This document shows, in pieces, positions 1 to 10,937 of a stretch of 64,000 nt of DNA; the first letter of the stretch is position 1, and each line of letters starts with the position of its first letter. The stretch lies in the NCBI RefSeq assembly GCF_900496995.4, contig NC_044014.1:15030501-15094500 (forward strand). The letters run 5' to 3'. The DNA comes from Aquila chrysaetos chrysaetos (Eukaryota > Chordata > Aves > Accipitriformes > Accipitridae). The notes below the pieces were generated by a model. It ran no database searches. It had not been told where the DNA came from and saw only the letters and a list, made by a program, of their open reading frames with translations. A program made the translations under genes and the position numbers.

Positions 1-2500
1 CAGGACTCGGGAATCACTTCCCCTTCACCTTGGGCTGAATTAGAGCACCACAACCTACATACGGCTCCTGCCCTCACCGCACCCTCCCTGCCTGCAGAGG
101 AAGGACACCAATGCTGCAGAGCTTCGCAGTGGGAGAAGGGGATTTGGCCCATCTCTACAGCCACCAAAACACCCAGACCGGGGTGTTGGACAGATTGTTT
201 TGGGGTTCCTCACATGGGACGGGGCTGCAGGACCTCCTCTTTTCATGGCTTGGGGGCTAAAAACCCCAAGGCTGTGCATGCACAAACAAAACCAGGCAGG
301 CAAGACACTCCCACATCCACAGCCTGGTGAGGACCCCTACTCTAATGCTCAAAATTAAAGTCAAGTCCTCTTAGTTGCTTCCTCCCAGAAAAGCTGAGAA
401 TTTGGAAAAAAAATAGTGCTATGCAAATGCAGTGGCATTTAGCTGTGGCCTTTTTCCGTATGCATGTGAGGGGGGGACCTTGCCGCAGGCGCCTCTCTCC
501 CCAGGCAAGCTGAAAGGCCTCGGCGGGGACTCATGCCTTTTTAATGAAGGGGTTTGCAGGTAGGACCCCCTGCCCCACCTGCTCTTCCGTTCGTGCTGGG
601 AAGGCTTTCTTTGATAGCAGGAGCTAATTGCCACAGACCTCCCAGGATGGGCTGTTTGGGGACTTTCAGGAAGTCTTTGTAAGTAATCGCAGAAAAGGGC
701 TATGTGGGAGAGGGATTAAATAGCATCTTGGTTGTGTTTTCAGCAGGTCCTTCCTAAGGTCTCACCAGTATGGTCCTTCCACACAATTTCAGAGCTCCTC
801 TTGCCTCCCGGGTCACAGCCACCCCCATGGCTGGTCTGCCAGGGATCCCTACCTGAAGCCAGCTCATACATGCCCTGCTGACTCCAGATAACACCAAGGA
901 TTTTTTTTTTTTAATCATGGTGTAGCTCTAAACCCAACAACTTAACAAATTTTTGTATACCCAGTAGGTCAGACTCGGAGTCTCATCCAAAGCCAAAAGG
1001 ACAGGCTTGCAAGGCAACTTTCCAGGAAATCATATTTATGGGCACTGTTTATATGTTTAATCTCTAAATTGCAAATTAATCGCTCCCCTATTTTGATGAC
1101 AGGAGAGGACAGGTTAAGCATTCCACTCTGTCATGCCTGTTACTGGATTTCCCATCACCATGTGACAGCCAGGTGTTACCTGACTGCTCACGCTTTTCAT
1201 TCCAGATGTTCTGGAAATGCCTCCTTACCACCTGGGCTGCCTTCACCTGCCACTACTGCTACTGCAGAGAATCCTTGGCACTTGCCCGCGTTTCTTTTTG
1301 AACCCAAATATTTTATTGTTTGCTTTTTATCTTCCCCCATGCCACAGCAAGGTGCTCTTTAAATGGCAGAGAGGGGAAATTTGGTCCCTCCTGGAAAAAT
1401 CAGTGTTTGAGGAGGGGTGGAAACAGTCCCTCATTTCTAAGCTCCGCTGCTCACCCAAGGGCTCCGTCACTGCTGCTGTTCAGCAGCTCCCAGTCTTTCC
1501 CAAACAGCCTCTGCGGGTCAGGGCATGCGGGACTCGCACAGGGCGGCAGGGACGCAGCCCATCACCTCCCACCACAGCCTCAAGCCCTCGCTCCTCGCCC
1601 ACTGCGGGACCTGCATTTCCCTGCAAAACTCTGCGGGTGCGATGCTTGCAGGGGACTCGGGGCTTTCCCGCTAGATGGAGTGCGGGGGAAAATAGAAACC
1701 TCAGCGGTGCTGCACAGGGAAAAGGAGAGTAATTCCTGTCTCCTGGAATGGGCTGTGGGGCTGCAAGCGAGACAACGCTTGGGGAGCTGCGCTGGGGGCA
1801 TCCCCCGTCCTGAATGCAAATAACGGGGGACATCCCTCTGCACCCTGTGTGCCATGTTGAGTTCTTCATGGAAAAGCAGGGCCAACCGAGCCCCCAGGAG
1901 GTGACGAATGCTTCTCGCCCACCGCCCTGGCGAGATGCTCGTTTGCAACCACGAGATGCTCGTTTGCAACCACGTTATTGAGCCGCTCACCCCGCTGCCG
2001 GGAGCTGGCATGGGCAATGCCTAGTGGATGCCTGCAGCTCCCTGCGTGTGAAGGGTTAGCGTGGGGAGATCAAAAGAAGAAAAAAAGCAACTGAGCTGCT
2101 TACTGCTTTCGCTTCTCAGAAGCATTTGCGTCTCGGCTGCAGGCTCCCCAAGACCTCAGATTGGAGCCAGGCTCACGCAGAGGGGTGCATGACACAGGGA
2201 CAGGCCCTGCACAGCACCAGGGCCTCCTTTTGCACGCCGCTCTGCCAAGCTGCCTTCTGCAAACGTCTCCGCTCTGCTCCGTGGGCTCAACACCAGCACA
2301 CAGCTGTTGCCATCCCACGCACGGTGACCCACAACCCCTTTCCCTGCCTGCATGTCCAAGCCCTGCAGCCACTGCCAGCCCCATAGTGAGGGGAGCCACA
2401 GGACAGCTGCCCGTCCTCACTGCAACCAGGCACGACCTGCCCCACCAGCCCCAACAGGAAAGCACAGCACCCCACGGGCCCTGTGGTGCCGGACTCCAGC
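1..2500. other. Intergenic DNA downstream of AS3MT
   Basis: No exon that I can recognise lies here. The stretch is moderately GC-rich, with a short A/T homopolymer run near 901-912 and a 21-bp direct duplication at 1931-1972. Several open frames are present, but they overlap on both strands and show no family resemblance. In human the next gene past AS3MT is CNNM2; its large first exon is not visible here, so it would lie beyond the left edge. Confidence 0.6.
1931..1972. repeat. 21-bp direct tandem duplication
   Basis: A unit beginning cgagatgctcg and ending gcaacca is present twice without change at 1931-1951 and 1952-1972. It is intergenic, about 640 bp beyond the AS3MT stop codon. Exact identity suggests a recent duplication. 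Confidence 0.85.
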
Positions 2501-2522
2501 ACGCAGCCTTCGAGCTTGGCCA

Positions 2523-2528
2523 TTTATT
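2523..2528 (-). terminator. AS3MT: AS3MT poly(A) signal (AATAAA)
   Basis: A canonical AATAAA on the minus strand begins about 86 bp past the AS3MT stop codon, which predicts a very short 3' UTR. It is the first such hexamer downstream of the stop. Confidence 0.6.
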
Positions 2529-2613
2529 TGCTCTCTGGTGGAAGCCGCATGCCGCTGGGGCCACGTCCTCCTGCCCCACTGGCATTCACCAGTGCGGGGA
2601 CATCACTCACTGC

Positions 2614-5600
2614 TCAACAGCACCCTGGGGGACCACAGGTGCCACCGGGACGGCAGGCAGGACCTGGGGCCGCCAGCCGCTCCAGCAGCTGGAAGGGATC
2701 ACAGATCTTCTCCTGGAGGTTAGAGAACAACCCGGGGCAGGATCAGGCCAGAGGGAAGCAAGAGGCACACCGACAATGCAGCATTTACCCCCGACTCACT
2801 CCCAGCCAGCGGGGCAGCCCAAGCAGACCCTCCATAGCTAATGTGGGGGCAGCCCCCGGTCACTCCAGCTGCTTTTCTCTGCTGCAGGGAGGAAGCCAAG
2901 AGCTCCTCTGGGACTTTGGCTCTGCTTTTATCTGAGAAATGCCTCCTGCTTGGACAGGGACCCAAGAACATCTCCCCCTTCCCAAGGACAAGGTTGTGTT
3001 TCAGGGACGCACAGCTGCAGGGCCTTATCTCCCTTGCCTCTCCTGGCCCATCTACAGGCTGGAGGGACCACCAAAGAGAGGAGGAGGGAGGCTTCCAGCA
3101 GATAGAGGTGCTTTGTGCTGCAGGGTCAGGGCTGGCAGCCAGGGCCAAGCTCACATCAGCAGCTGGGAGAATGATGGATAGGAAGGAGCTGCAGGGATGG
3201 GCCATCACCTCTCTAGGGCAGGCTGTCTCCAGCCATCTCCCCGCTGGAAGGATGCCTCCCCTTGGGGGACCTCAGGCAGTCCAGCTGTGAGGCTCAGCAG
3301 CCCCCATGGACATGTTGGAGGGGCATGACTCCTGGTGCTTAGAGCAGACCCCCCCTTTGGAGGGCTCCAACCTGTGCTGGCCTGTAGTTGCCCACACTCA
3401 GGCACCAGGCACCACTCCCGGTGCCCCATGGGCTCCTGCCTGGCCGAGAAGGACTCAGGTCTCTTGGTGTCATGCCATAGCCCCTCTGATACCCCAGGGC
3501 AACTCTGATGGCACGGGACACCCATGTCCCCACCCCTGAACCCAGCCGTGGAGCTGCCTGCTACCAACCTTCACCCCCTTGAAACAGCAGCCCTGCGGTG
3601 CGGCAGCGTTGGCCCTGCCAGCTTGGATCAGGAACTTGTCCGCAAACCTGGAGCTCCCCAAGATCGCAGCCATCTCGGCATCCACATCTACCACCTCTCC
3701 TTCCTGGGGGCAGAGGGACAGTCACAGGGCTGGGGTCTAGGATATGCGGCCCAGAGGACCTGAGCCACCCAGCCAGATGATGGGGAGAGTGAAACAGGGG
3801 CACAGCCTGGCCCAAAACCTTAAGAAACACCCACAGTGACCAAGCAGCTGGTTTCAAGCCCTCCTGTGAAGCCACCATGGATGTCCTGCTCCTACCTTCA
3901 TCCCAACATGATGCATGGGTCCGGCTCCCTTTCCCACCCCTGTTTGCTCCTCTCCTGGTTTATACAGCCCCTTTGCTCCCGCCCACCACCCCCTCTACCA
4001 AAGCTAACCCCCAAAATCACAGAGGACGCTGCTGAGTAGCACTGTTCCATCAGCTTTATCCCATCCCTACAGACCAGGACTGCCTGGTGTCCTGGGGAGC
4101 CCCAGCCTGTCTCCCCATACCTTGAAGGTGAAGTTGGCGTCAAACACCAGCTCTCGCTCATGCCCCATGATCCCACCATTGTAGATAACCTGTCCCGGCC
4201 CTGCCTGGCTGCTACCCGGCACCTTGAACAGGCGGAAAGTTGCGGAGACAAAGCGGCAGTCACCTGCAAGGTAGATGTTGGTGGGCTGGACACCCAGCAC
4301 CCAGGCTGAGAACCGGCAGAGCCTGAGATCCCAGCACAGCTCCCCACAACTGCCTGGAGCCAATGATCCCTGGTCAGATGCTCACCAATGATGCCCTCCA
4401 GCTCCTTGTCAATGATGGTGATGGGGCTGGCGGTCACCAGGCACGGGGGGCTGAACCCCACCTCCTCAGCGATGCTGTACAGGTCTCTCCAGTACAGAGC
4501 TCCCCCCAGGCACTCCCCTGGCACGAGACCGCACACACGGGTGACGAGGCAAAGGTCTGGTCCCCCCATCCCGTGCCACCCCCATCCTGGAGCCCTACGC
4601 ACCCCACAGCACCCTGTGTTTCTTGACGGTCTCGCTCAGGCGCTGGCTGGCATAGACATCACTGAAGTACATCTCTCCCCCAGGCTGGAAGGCAGCAAGG
4701 AGTGAAGGGAGATCCCCAAGAAGCAAAAGAACAAAAGGGGCAGGGAGAACTGGGCACCCCCCAACGCTACCCTGCTTGGAACCCTCTGCAGAGGTGCCCT
4801 CCCCTGGTCCCATCCCACATCCCTGCCTTGCTGGATCCCGTTTGCTGCATCCCAGTGGCACCCCAACAGCACCCAACAACTCCCCTCCGCTCCTGCTGCC
4901 CGCACCGGCCCCAGCATTACCTTCAGCACGCGGTAGGCCTCCCGCAGCACAGCCCTCTTGTCGGGGGCAAGGTTGATCACACAGTTGGAGCTGGGGAGGA
5001 GGAGACCGAGGCTCATTTGCACCCTCTTGCACACTCAGCACCACCGGCTGCTGCACACCCACCGGCTGCTGCATGTCCCATTGCTTCATGCAAGATTTGC
5101 AGACGCCGGTTTGACCATGAAAAGGGCAGTTTGTATATTCGGAGGCTCTAGCCCAGACTCTGCCTTGGGATTTTACCTTTCCTAACATGTGCTCCTGAAG
5201 CAGGCGACCCAGTGGGATGCAGACCCGGACCCCAGCCCATGGCCCCGGGCAGCAGCAGGACTGGGGGTGGCAGTGCCCTGCGTGGTACCTACATGACAAT
5301 ATCGTAGTTGTCATCGGCCAGCCCGGCATCACGCAGCTTCTCCATGTAGCCCTGGAGGAACTCCACGTTCGGCTTTCGGTAGCCAAACTTGTCCATGTGG
5401 TAGGCAATGTGCTTCTTCGCCACCTCAACCTGGGAGGAGGAAGGGAATGATGGCGGGAGGATGCTGGCGGGACAAGGGGAAGCCCCGGCTCCGTGCCGTA
5501 CCTGGCCTTCGGTCATGTCTATCCCGGTGATGTGGCCCCGCTCCCCAACCAGCTGGCTCAGCAGGTAGCAGTCTCTGCCGCTGCCGCTGCCCAGATCCAG

Positions 5601-6438
5601 GATCCGGCACGACTCCAGGTACTCGGGGATCACCAGACCGCAGCCATAGTACCTGGGGGGACGCTGAGCTGAGCTGGGCAGAGGTGCCCCCACGGCGTGG
5701 TGGTCCGGGGGGCTGCAGCCCATGGGGACGCAGCAGTGGAGGGGAGACCCTGGGGTTTACCTGGCTACCACCTCCTCATGGACACGCTCCAAAGCATCTC
5801 TCACCGCCTTGGGAAGGGGCCTGGCCGAGGTGACACACGCACTGGTTTTCAGGTCATCTGACTTCTGCAGCTCTTTGCCATAGTAATCCTGAGATGGGAA
5901 GGACAGAGGACACCAAACTATGGCAAACCGTGCCCTGGGAGCACCCCATGCACCAAAATGTGGGGGGCCATGCCTGCACATGGCTTGTATGTGCCCCCGG
6001 TGTCCTCTGGCACTCTCATTTGCACCCAGCTAAAAATTAGGCTAACATCAGGCATCCCTTTGCCCTCATCCTCCCCGTCTCCCCTTGCTTGCATGCACAG
6101 ATGTGTTTGTGCAGCGAGGGATTTAATTCCCACTTGCAGTAACTTTGCAGGCTGCAGGCACCATTTCCCCAGCTCAGGAGGAGTGTGGGGAACAAGGGCA
6201 GGGAAACATGGGGTTGCTCAGCCCCCCCTCCCTGCGGGAAACGGGAGCAAAGCAGCCGACCGCACCTAACGTTTTTATCTGGGCCCCGAAACAAGCTTTG
6301 TCCTCCGAGCGCAGCAGGCATCCCGGCACAGCCTGCCCTTGGCCCCCCCTGCCCAGCCGCCCCGTCCCCCCTGCCAGCTCCCACCCACGCCCCTCACCTG
6401 CACCTCCCGGTGGATCTGCTCTCCGCAGGGGGTTGCCA
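2614..6438 (-). CDS. AS3MT: Arsenite methyltransferase AS3MT, 10 coding exons
   Basis: Cytosolic SAM-dependent enzyme that methylates trivalent arsenic. Exons (minus): 6438-6398, 5888-5761, 5652-5502, 5429-5293, 4990-4921, 4684-4603, 4517-4386, 4263-4121, 3703-3569 and 2712-2614 (stop 2616-2614). All junctions are GT-AG and all phases agree. The product is 372 aa against 375 in human. SAM motif I reads ILDLGSGSGRDCY. Cys32, Cys61, Cys156 and Cys206 fall at exactly the human positions of the arsenic-binding and catalytic cysteines. That numbering assumes a 14-residue first exon ending EQIHREVQ. Oddities: the expected ATG reads GTG in the genome, so the initiator may be split by an intron or lie elsewhere. 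The donor after exon 9 is weak (GTTGGT). The last exon is divergent but keeps a DPF motif and a Cys-rich GGTCGPPGCC tail. Identity is very secure; the two ends are less so. Confidence 0.93.
6398..6438 (-). CDS. AS3MT: AS3MT first visible coding exon, start codon unresolved
   Basis: The exon encodes ATPCGEQIHREVQ and ends at a good donor (CAG|GTGAGG). The codon expected to be ATG is GTG at 6439-6437. Upstream sequence reads CCCGTTGCAG|TGGCAACC, so a plausible acceptor would leave TG to join an A from an upstream exon and give a split ATG. The frame also stays open upstream to an ATG at 6748, but that would add about 100 low-complexity residues absent from the family. I favour the split initiator. 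Confidence 0.6.
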
Positions 6439-6856
6439 CTGCAACGGGAACGTGGGGCTGGTGCCGGACGCCACGGTGATGGGCACTGCGCCAGGCCTTC
6501 CCGAAGGCCCTGAACCCCCCTCTTCCTCCAAATACAGGAGCACTTTTTGCCCTCCCCCCTCCCCCAGCAGTACCCAGGGACACCCTCCTTAACTTGCAGC
6601 CTAGTGGGATGCTCCTGGGGGCACCTGACAACATCCCCCCCCCAAAAAAACCCCACCCAGTCCCAGCTGCCCTGGAGAGATGAGCCCCCCAAAAATTCCC
6701 CATAGGACAAATCCACCCCCCAGCTTGGTAGAGAGACCTCGGCCCCAAGGATACCCCCAGGGAGGCCCCAGCACCCCGCAGCAGGGGCCCCGGCCTTCCT
6801 TACTGCCTCCAGCTGCAGCCACTCGGCCGGACTCTGCCCAGCCCGGGCCACGCTCC

Positions 6857-6901
6857 GCCCCGGCACCCCGCGCCGCCCCGGCACCCCGCGCCGCCCCGGC
6901 A
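6857..6901. repeat. 18-bp GC-rich tandem repeat, about 2.5 copies
   Basis: The unit gccccggcaccccgcgcc occurs twice without change (6857-6874 and 6875-6892) and then partially. It lies in the presumed AS3MT promoter region. Confidence 0.8.
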
Positions 6902-7355
6902 TCGGCTCCCGCCTGTCCCAGACGCCGGGCACACGGCCCCGTAGCCTCCCCGCAGGTCTCCGGGCACGGCGGAGGGAGCCGGCCCCGCTCCCATGGAGGT
7001 CACGTTGCCGTCACCCACAGTCCGTGCCTGCACCCACAGCCCCAAATCCCCACCCTTCTGTCTCCCCCCGCCAAAAGCTCTGCACCGCCCAAGCACTGTC
7101 CCTCCTCACCCCAAATGCAGGGAGCCCAGTTTAATGCCGCACGGCTGCTCCGGCCCTCCAGAGGACAGGACCTTGAACGGGACAAGCCACCTGCAGCAAG
7201 GACACACTGCATCTGCAAAGAAGCCCCCAGAGTTGAAGCACAATGGTGGACACCAGGGGGCAGAGACCCACCGTCCCAGTCTCCCCCCTGGACAGGGACC
7301 GCCAGCGATGGCATCCAGCACAGACTGCTGCGGTTTGGTAGTGTTCAGGGCAGCT

Positions 7356-7361
7356 TTTATT
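7356..7361 (-). terminator. BORCS7: Candidate BORCS7 poly(A) signal (AATAAA)
   Basis: AATAAA on the minus strand about 1.29 kb past the BORCS7 stop codon. It would give a 3' UTR of roughly 1.3 kb and end transcription about 0.9 kb before the first visible AS3MT exon. I found no earlier canonical hexamer downstream of the stop. Confidence 0.5.
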
Positions 7362-8645
7362 TCCAGCAAGTGAGTCACAGCTTCTCCAACAGCTCAGGGA
7401 AAACCCTCATTCCCACAGTGCATCTGCAAAGCCGGGGATCAGGACCCCTCCCAAGGCAAAAATACCCCCCATGGCCCCTGGGCTAACAGTGGCAGCTTCG
7501 CGGGGATGCGGGAGCTGTGGTGCCACCAGGTGACACCCAAACAGGCAGTGGCACTGGAGGGGATGGTGAAATCCAGCCCAGAAGGCTCTGCAGCACAGGA
7601 GCCAAAGCCCAGCAGTGCTCCAACAGGAAAGTGCCAGGCTGATGCCCACTCTCAGCCTGCCTTCTCCTATCAGCTGATGAAAAGCACACTCGGGCAAACA
7701 AGTGCTTCCCGTGCACTCCAAGTGCTCCAGATAAGTGACTTACCAAAAACAAGACACAGTATTTATAGCCTGGGCCTGATGTCGCTCCCCGGGATGTGAA
7801 CAGGAGCCCGGTCTCTAGTCCTCCCACACAGAGCAGTGCAGAACTGAGCACACCGGCTCATGATGTTCTCCTGCCTGCTTCCCGGCCGGGCCTTTGGATA
7901 CCTTCCCAACCAGATACAAACACACACCACAGCCAAGGTTGCTTCACCAAGAGCTGGAGCAGCAGCCCAGGAAGAGGAATGCTGTTGAAGGCCGAAGGCA
8001 GTGCAGACCGGTTGACAAGGAGATGACGTTCCAAACTCTGGCAGAGTGGAAAAGAAGATAACCTCCAAGCAGGATGCTGGCCAAACCATGTCCAGCTGGA
8101 CCAGTGAGAGAGGTGTGTGCCCAGATTCCTGCTTTCAGTAATTCTGGCCTGGAACTGGCACCTCAGTCTGCACTGAAGCACCTCTCTCACCCACCCAGGC
8201 ACTTACAGCTCCCACTGATTAACACGCCCTAAATAAATTGCACTCTGTGCCATCTCTGTGTCTAAATACAGACCAGTGTCAAACGGCAGGCGCCTGTATT
8301 TAAAACCCACAGCTCAATTTTACACATTTCTTGCCAAGGGTGCTGGTGTGGGCCGAGCACCTCACACTACATGGGAAGTAAGCGGACACAGGAATCGTTG
8401 GGGGGAGCGAAGGTTCAGGTAAGTTTGTTTCAGTTAGGCGCTGGTGAGCAGGTGAGCATTCTGGAGCAGAGACACGGATGGAGGCATGTGAGAGGGGCCC
8501 ACGTGCCCAGAAACACAGACTGCACGCATCCCAGCTGACATCCAGCACCATCCAGACACAGGTCTGAACCCCGGGGTCTGGAGGGGAAAGGACGCTTTGC
8601 TGCCCTCAGTGCTAGTCGACATGTCCTCGTGCCTTCGGTTATGCT

Positions 8646-10933
8646 TCATTTCAGCAAGTGACTCAGCTGGTCCTGTAGGTTTGATGACTGCTCAACGCTG
8701 GGGACCAAACAAAAAGAGGTTCACAGTGAGATCTGCTCCCCAGACTACGCTGTGCTGCCTGTGCCCAAGGGACCAGAACCACTCTAGTGCTGACACTACA
8801 GCGAAGAGAAACCCTGCAGTTCCCCAACCCACCTCCGTGTCCCCACAAGGCAAACCTCATTTTGTGCACCCATAAGCAGACAGCTCTGCTCTACACCACC
8901 CTCATCTCCTATCACAAACAACCTCACAAGCTCTATCAGGTCAATAAAACAAATGGAAGGTTTGGTACAAATCATCCCTTCGCTCAAATTCCCATCTCTT
9001 CACAATACTGAAACACTGTCCCGCTGGGCCCGCATCTGCTTCAAAGGCAGCTGTAAAAAGCTTTTCGCTCCGTTTTCCCCCACCCTACTCTATGGCTTCT
9101 CCCTTTCCATCAACCCCCACACATGCCCCCCAGGTCCTCCTGGCATTCCTTCAGCTAAGTACTCACTTCTTCTGAATTGCTTCTTGCCTAGATGAGAAAA
9201 GGAGACAAAAAGAGCATTAGAAAAACAAAAACTCAGCAACAGGGTTCATGTTTTGTTGAAGAAAAGTGACTTGATCAAGGGCTCAGGAGGCCAAAACCCC
9301 AGTGTGTTTCTGGATTAAGTCCTGAGAGGGCAGCAGCGGCACTGGCTTTTCCCCCTTAGTCCTAGATGCATCACACACTCTCACAGGAGACACAGTGCAT
9401 GGCAAACAGGAGGCAAAAATCTCAGCTCCCATCCCAAAACAGCCTGAGCCATAGCATTAGAGCTGGAGAAGGCTGGAAGATCCCAGCTCCAGGGTCTGCT
9501 CAGCTTTGAGGAGCCGTGCAAGAGGGATCGGTCTGAGCGGGCTTCATGCAAACTCTTTAAGTAGAACACAAAGGGATCAAGGGATCCATTCAGCTCCCCA
9601 GAAAGAACGTGCTGTCCCCTACTTACTGGTACTGTAGATGAGTGGTTATTATGGCCATTTTCCTTAAACTCTGTGGAGAACAAAACAAAGAATGAATGTC
9701 TGATGGGAGCAGTTCAGCAGAAACACAGGGCAAGCTGTCCCAATGCCTCAGGTTCTTCCTTCAGCACGGCCATCACTGTAATACTGCACTGCCTCCAAAA
9801 CATGCCCCCCCGCCCCGTATCTGTCAGCAGTGGCACGCTCCCCTCTTCTTTCCCAATGACAGGCACTGACACTAAGTGCTTCGTTTCAACCTACGGTCCC
9901 TCGAGCTTGCTGGTAGAGATGACACAGCTTAAGGGCTGGCTTGGGCTGCAGGATGTTGGAAGGCCAGCACCACACGTGGGTTTGAAGAAGGCCTAAATTA
10001 TTCTGGCCGCCAGCCCTGCTGCCTGAACTCACACATTTCATTTCAGGGCTCCAGCAGCACGTCTGCGTATCTGTTCTTATAACCCTCCTCTCCTCCTGTC
10101 CACTAGAAACACTGTTGCCCTAGCAGATAAACACAGCTTACATCTTCCGAGTGCAGGATAGCATCTTCTTGCATCACCATGTTTCTAGCAGCTTGACCCA
10201 GGAGCTAAAAGACAAATGCACAGACCAGACTGAGAGGCAGCAGCTCTGCGCTTCCCGAGACACTCGTGACGGCTGCTCAGCAGACCTGCACGCAAGGCCG
10301 ACAGTTCGGGGACTCCGGGCGACACGGTGCGAGGTTTGTGGGGAGCGCGGCGGTGCCGTGCCCACCCCTCAGCACACAGGCTCAGGGAGAGCCTCAGGCA
10401 CCGCTCCAGCCTGCCACTCTGGAGAGACGTGAGGAGGGAAAGGCAGCCTCCCGCCTCCCACCACCTCCCCAGCGCTGTCAGAGGCACCCGGAGCCCGGGG
10501 GTGCAGGCACCCGCGGCCCAAGAGCCCACCGGCGGTGCCCCGCCGGCCCAGCCATGCCCGCAGCCCGCTCCCAGGGATGCCTCCTCCCGCTTCGCCCCGG
10601 ACTACAGCTCCCAGCAAGCCCCGCGGCGGCCGGCCGCTCCCGGCGGCCCCGCTCGGCACTGCCCAGGGACGCGGCCGGGCCGGGCCGGGCCGGGCCAGAT
10701 CGCCCGCCGTCCCCGACTCCTCCCCGCAGGCCTCCCGGCCGCGCTGCATGCCGGGCCCTGTAGTCGGCCGTCCGACGGCGCCCGCCGCTCACCTCGGCGC
10801 TGCGGGAGCCCTTCAGCACCTGCTTGGTGAGGGCGATCACGTCGGTGCCGCAGCTCGTCACCTTCTCGGTCAGGAGCCCCTTCACCGAGTGGCCGAAGCG
10901 CGCCTGGGCGTCCGCCGCGCCCCCCGCCGCCAT
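8646..10933 (-). CDS. BORCS7: BLOC-1-related complex subunit 7 (BORCS7), 5 exons
   Basis: Small subunit of BORC, the multiprotein complex on the cytosolic face of lysosomes that recruits ARL8 and drives their outward movement. Exons (minus): 10933-10793, 10204-10142, 9670-9627, 9187-9167 and 8697-8646 (stop 8648-8646). Every intron is GT-AG and the phases join exactly. The 106-residue product starts MAAGGAADAQARFGHSVKG, continues through GLLTEKVTSCGTDVIALTK and LLGQAARNMVMQEDAILHS, and ends LQDQLSHLLK. It matches human BORCS7 nearly residue for residue except in the first ten positions. The protein is mostly predicted helix with no signal peptide. Exon 4 is a 21-nt microexon. The start lies in a CpG island facing CYP17A1. 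AS3MT follows on the same strand, as in human, where read-through transcripts are known. Confidence 0.96.
9167..9187 (-). CDS. BORCS7: BORCS7 exon 4: 21-nt microexon
   Basis: Flanked by TTTTCTCATCTAG on the acceptor side and GTGAGT on the donor side. It completes a Gln codon, encodes QEAIQK in that region and leaves AA to form Asn with the next exon. Skipping it would remove exactly seven codons and keep the frame. Confidence 0.93.
10601..10617 (+). promoter_or_regulatory. ZNF143/THAP11-like motif
   Basis: The sequence actacagctcccagcaa closely fits the known ACTACAnnTCCCAGnATGC motif bound by ZNF143 and THAP11. It lies in BORCS7 intron 1 inside the CpG-rich segment. Confidence 0.55.
10746..10764 (-). 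promoter_or_regulatory. Second ZNF143/THAP11-like motif, inverted
   Basis: The minus strand reads ACTACAGGGCCCGGCATGC, which keeps both outer blocks (ACTACA and GCATGC) of the ZNF143 motif. It lies about 30 bp inside intron 1 from the end of BORCS7 exon 1 and is inverted relative to the first site. Confidence 0.5.
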
Positions 10934-10937
10934 CTTG
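10926..10937 (-). promoter_or_regulatory. BORCS7: YY1-type motif over the BORCS7 start codon
   Basis: The minus strand reads CAAGATGGCGGC, a perfect form of the extended YY1 motif often found just downstream of transcription starts in TATA-less genes. Its ATG is the BORCS7 initiator, so the 5' UTR is probably very short. Confidence 0.6.

Larger units (their letters stand above)
6300..7100. promoter_or_regulatory. AS3MT: GC-rich, CpG-rich segment: likely AS3MT promoter region
   Basis: This segment sits at and upstream of the 5' end of AS3MT and is strongly GC-rich with many CpG steps, as in a CpG-island promoter. It includes an 18-bp repeat of about 2.5 copies at 6857-6901. No TATA box is evident. 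An untranslated or near-untranslated first exon of AS3MT is likely to lie here, but I cannot place its ends. Confidence 0.5.

Noticed and set aside
6174-6932. 252-codon minus-strand frame over the AS3MT 5' region
   Set aside because: It is in a different frame from the true AS3MT exon and is composed of Gly/Arg/Trp-rich low-complexity translation of a CpG-rich segment.
9460-9560. Possible CR1 or SINE similarity around gagctggagaaggctgg
   Set aside because: Only a short ambiguous match with no 3'-end motif. It lies in BORCS7 intron 3 and could be chance.
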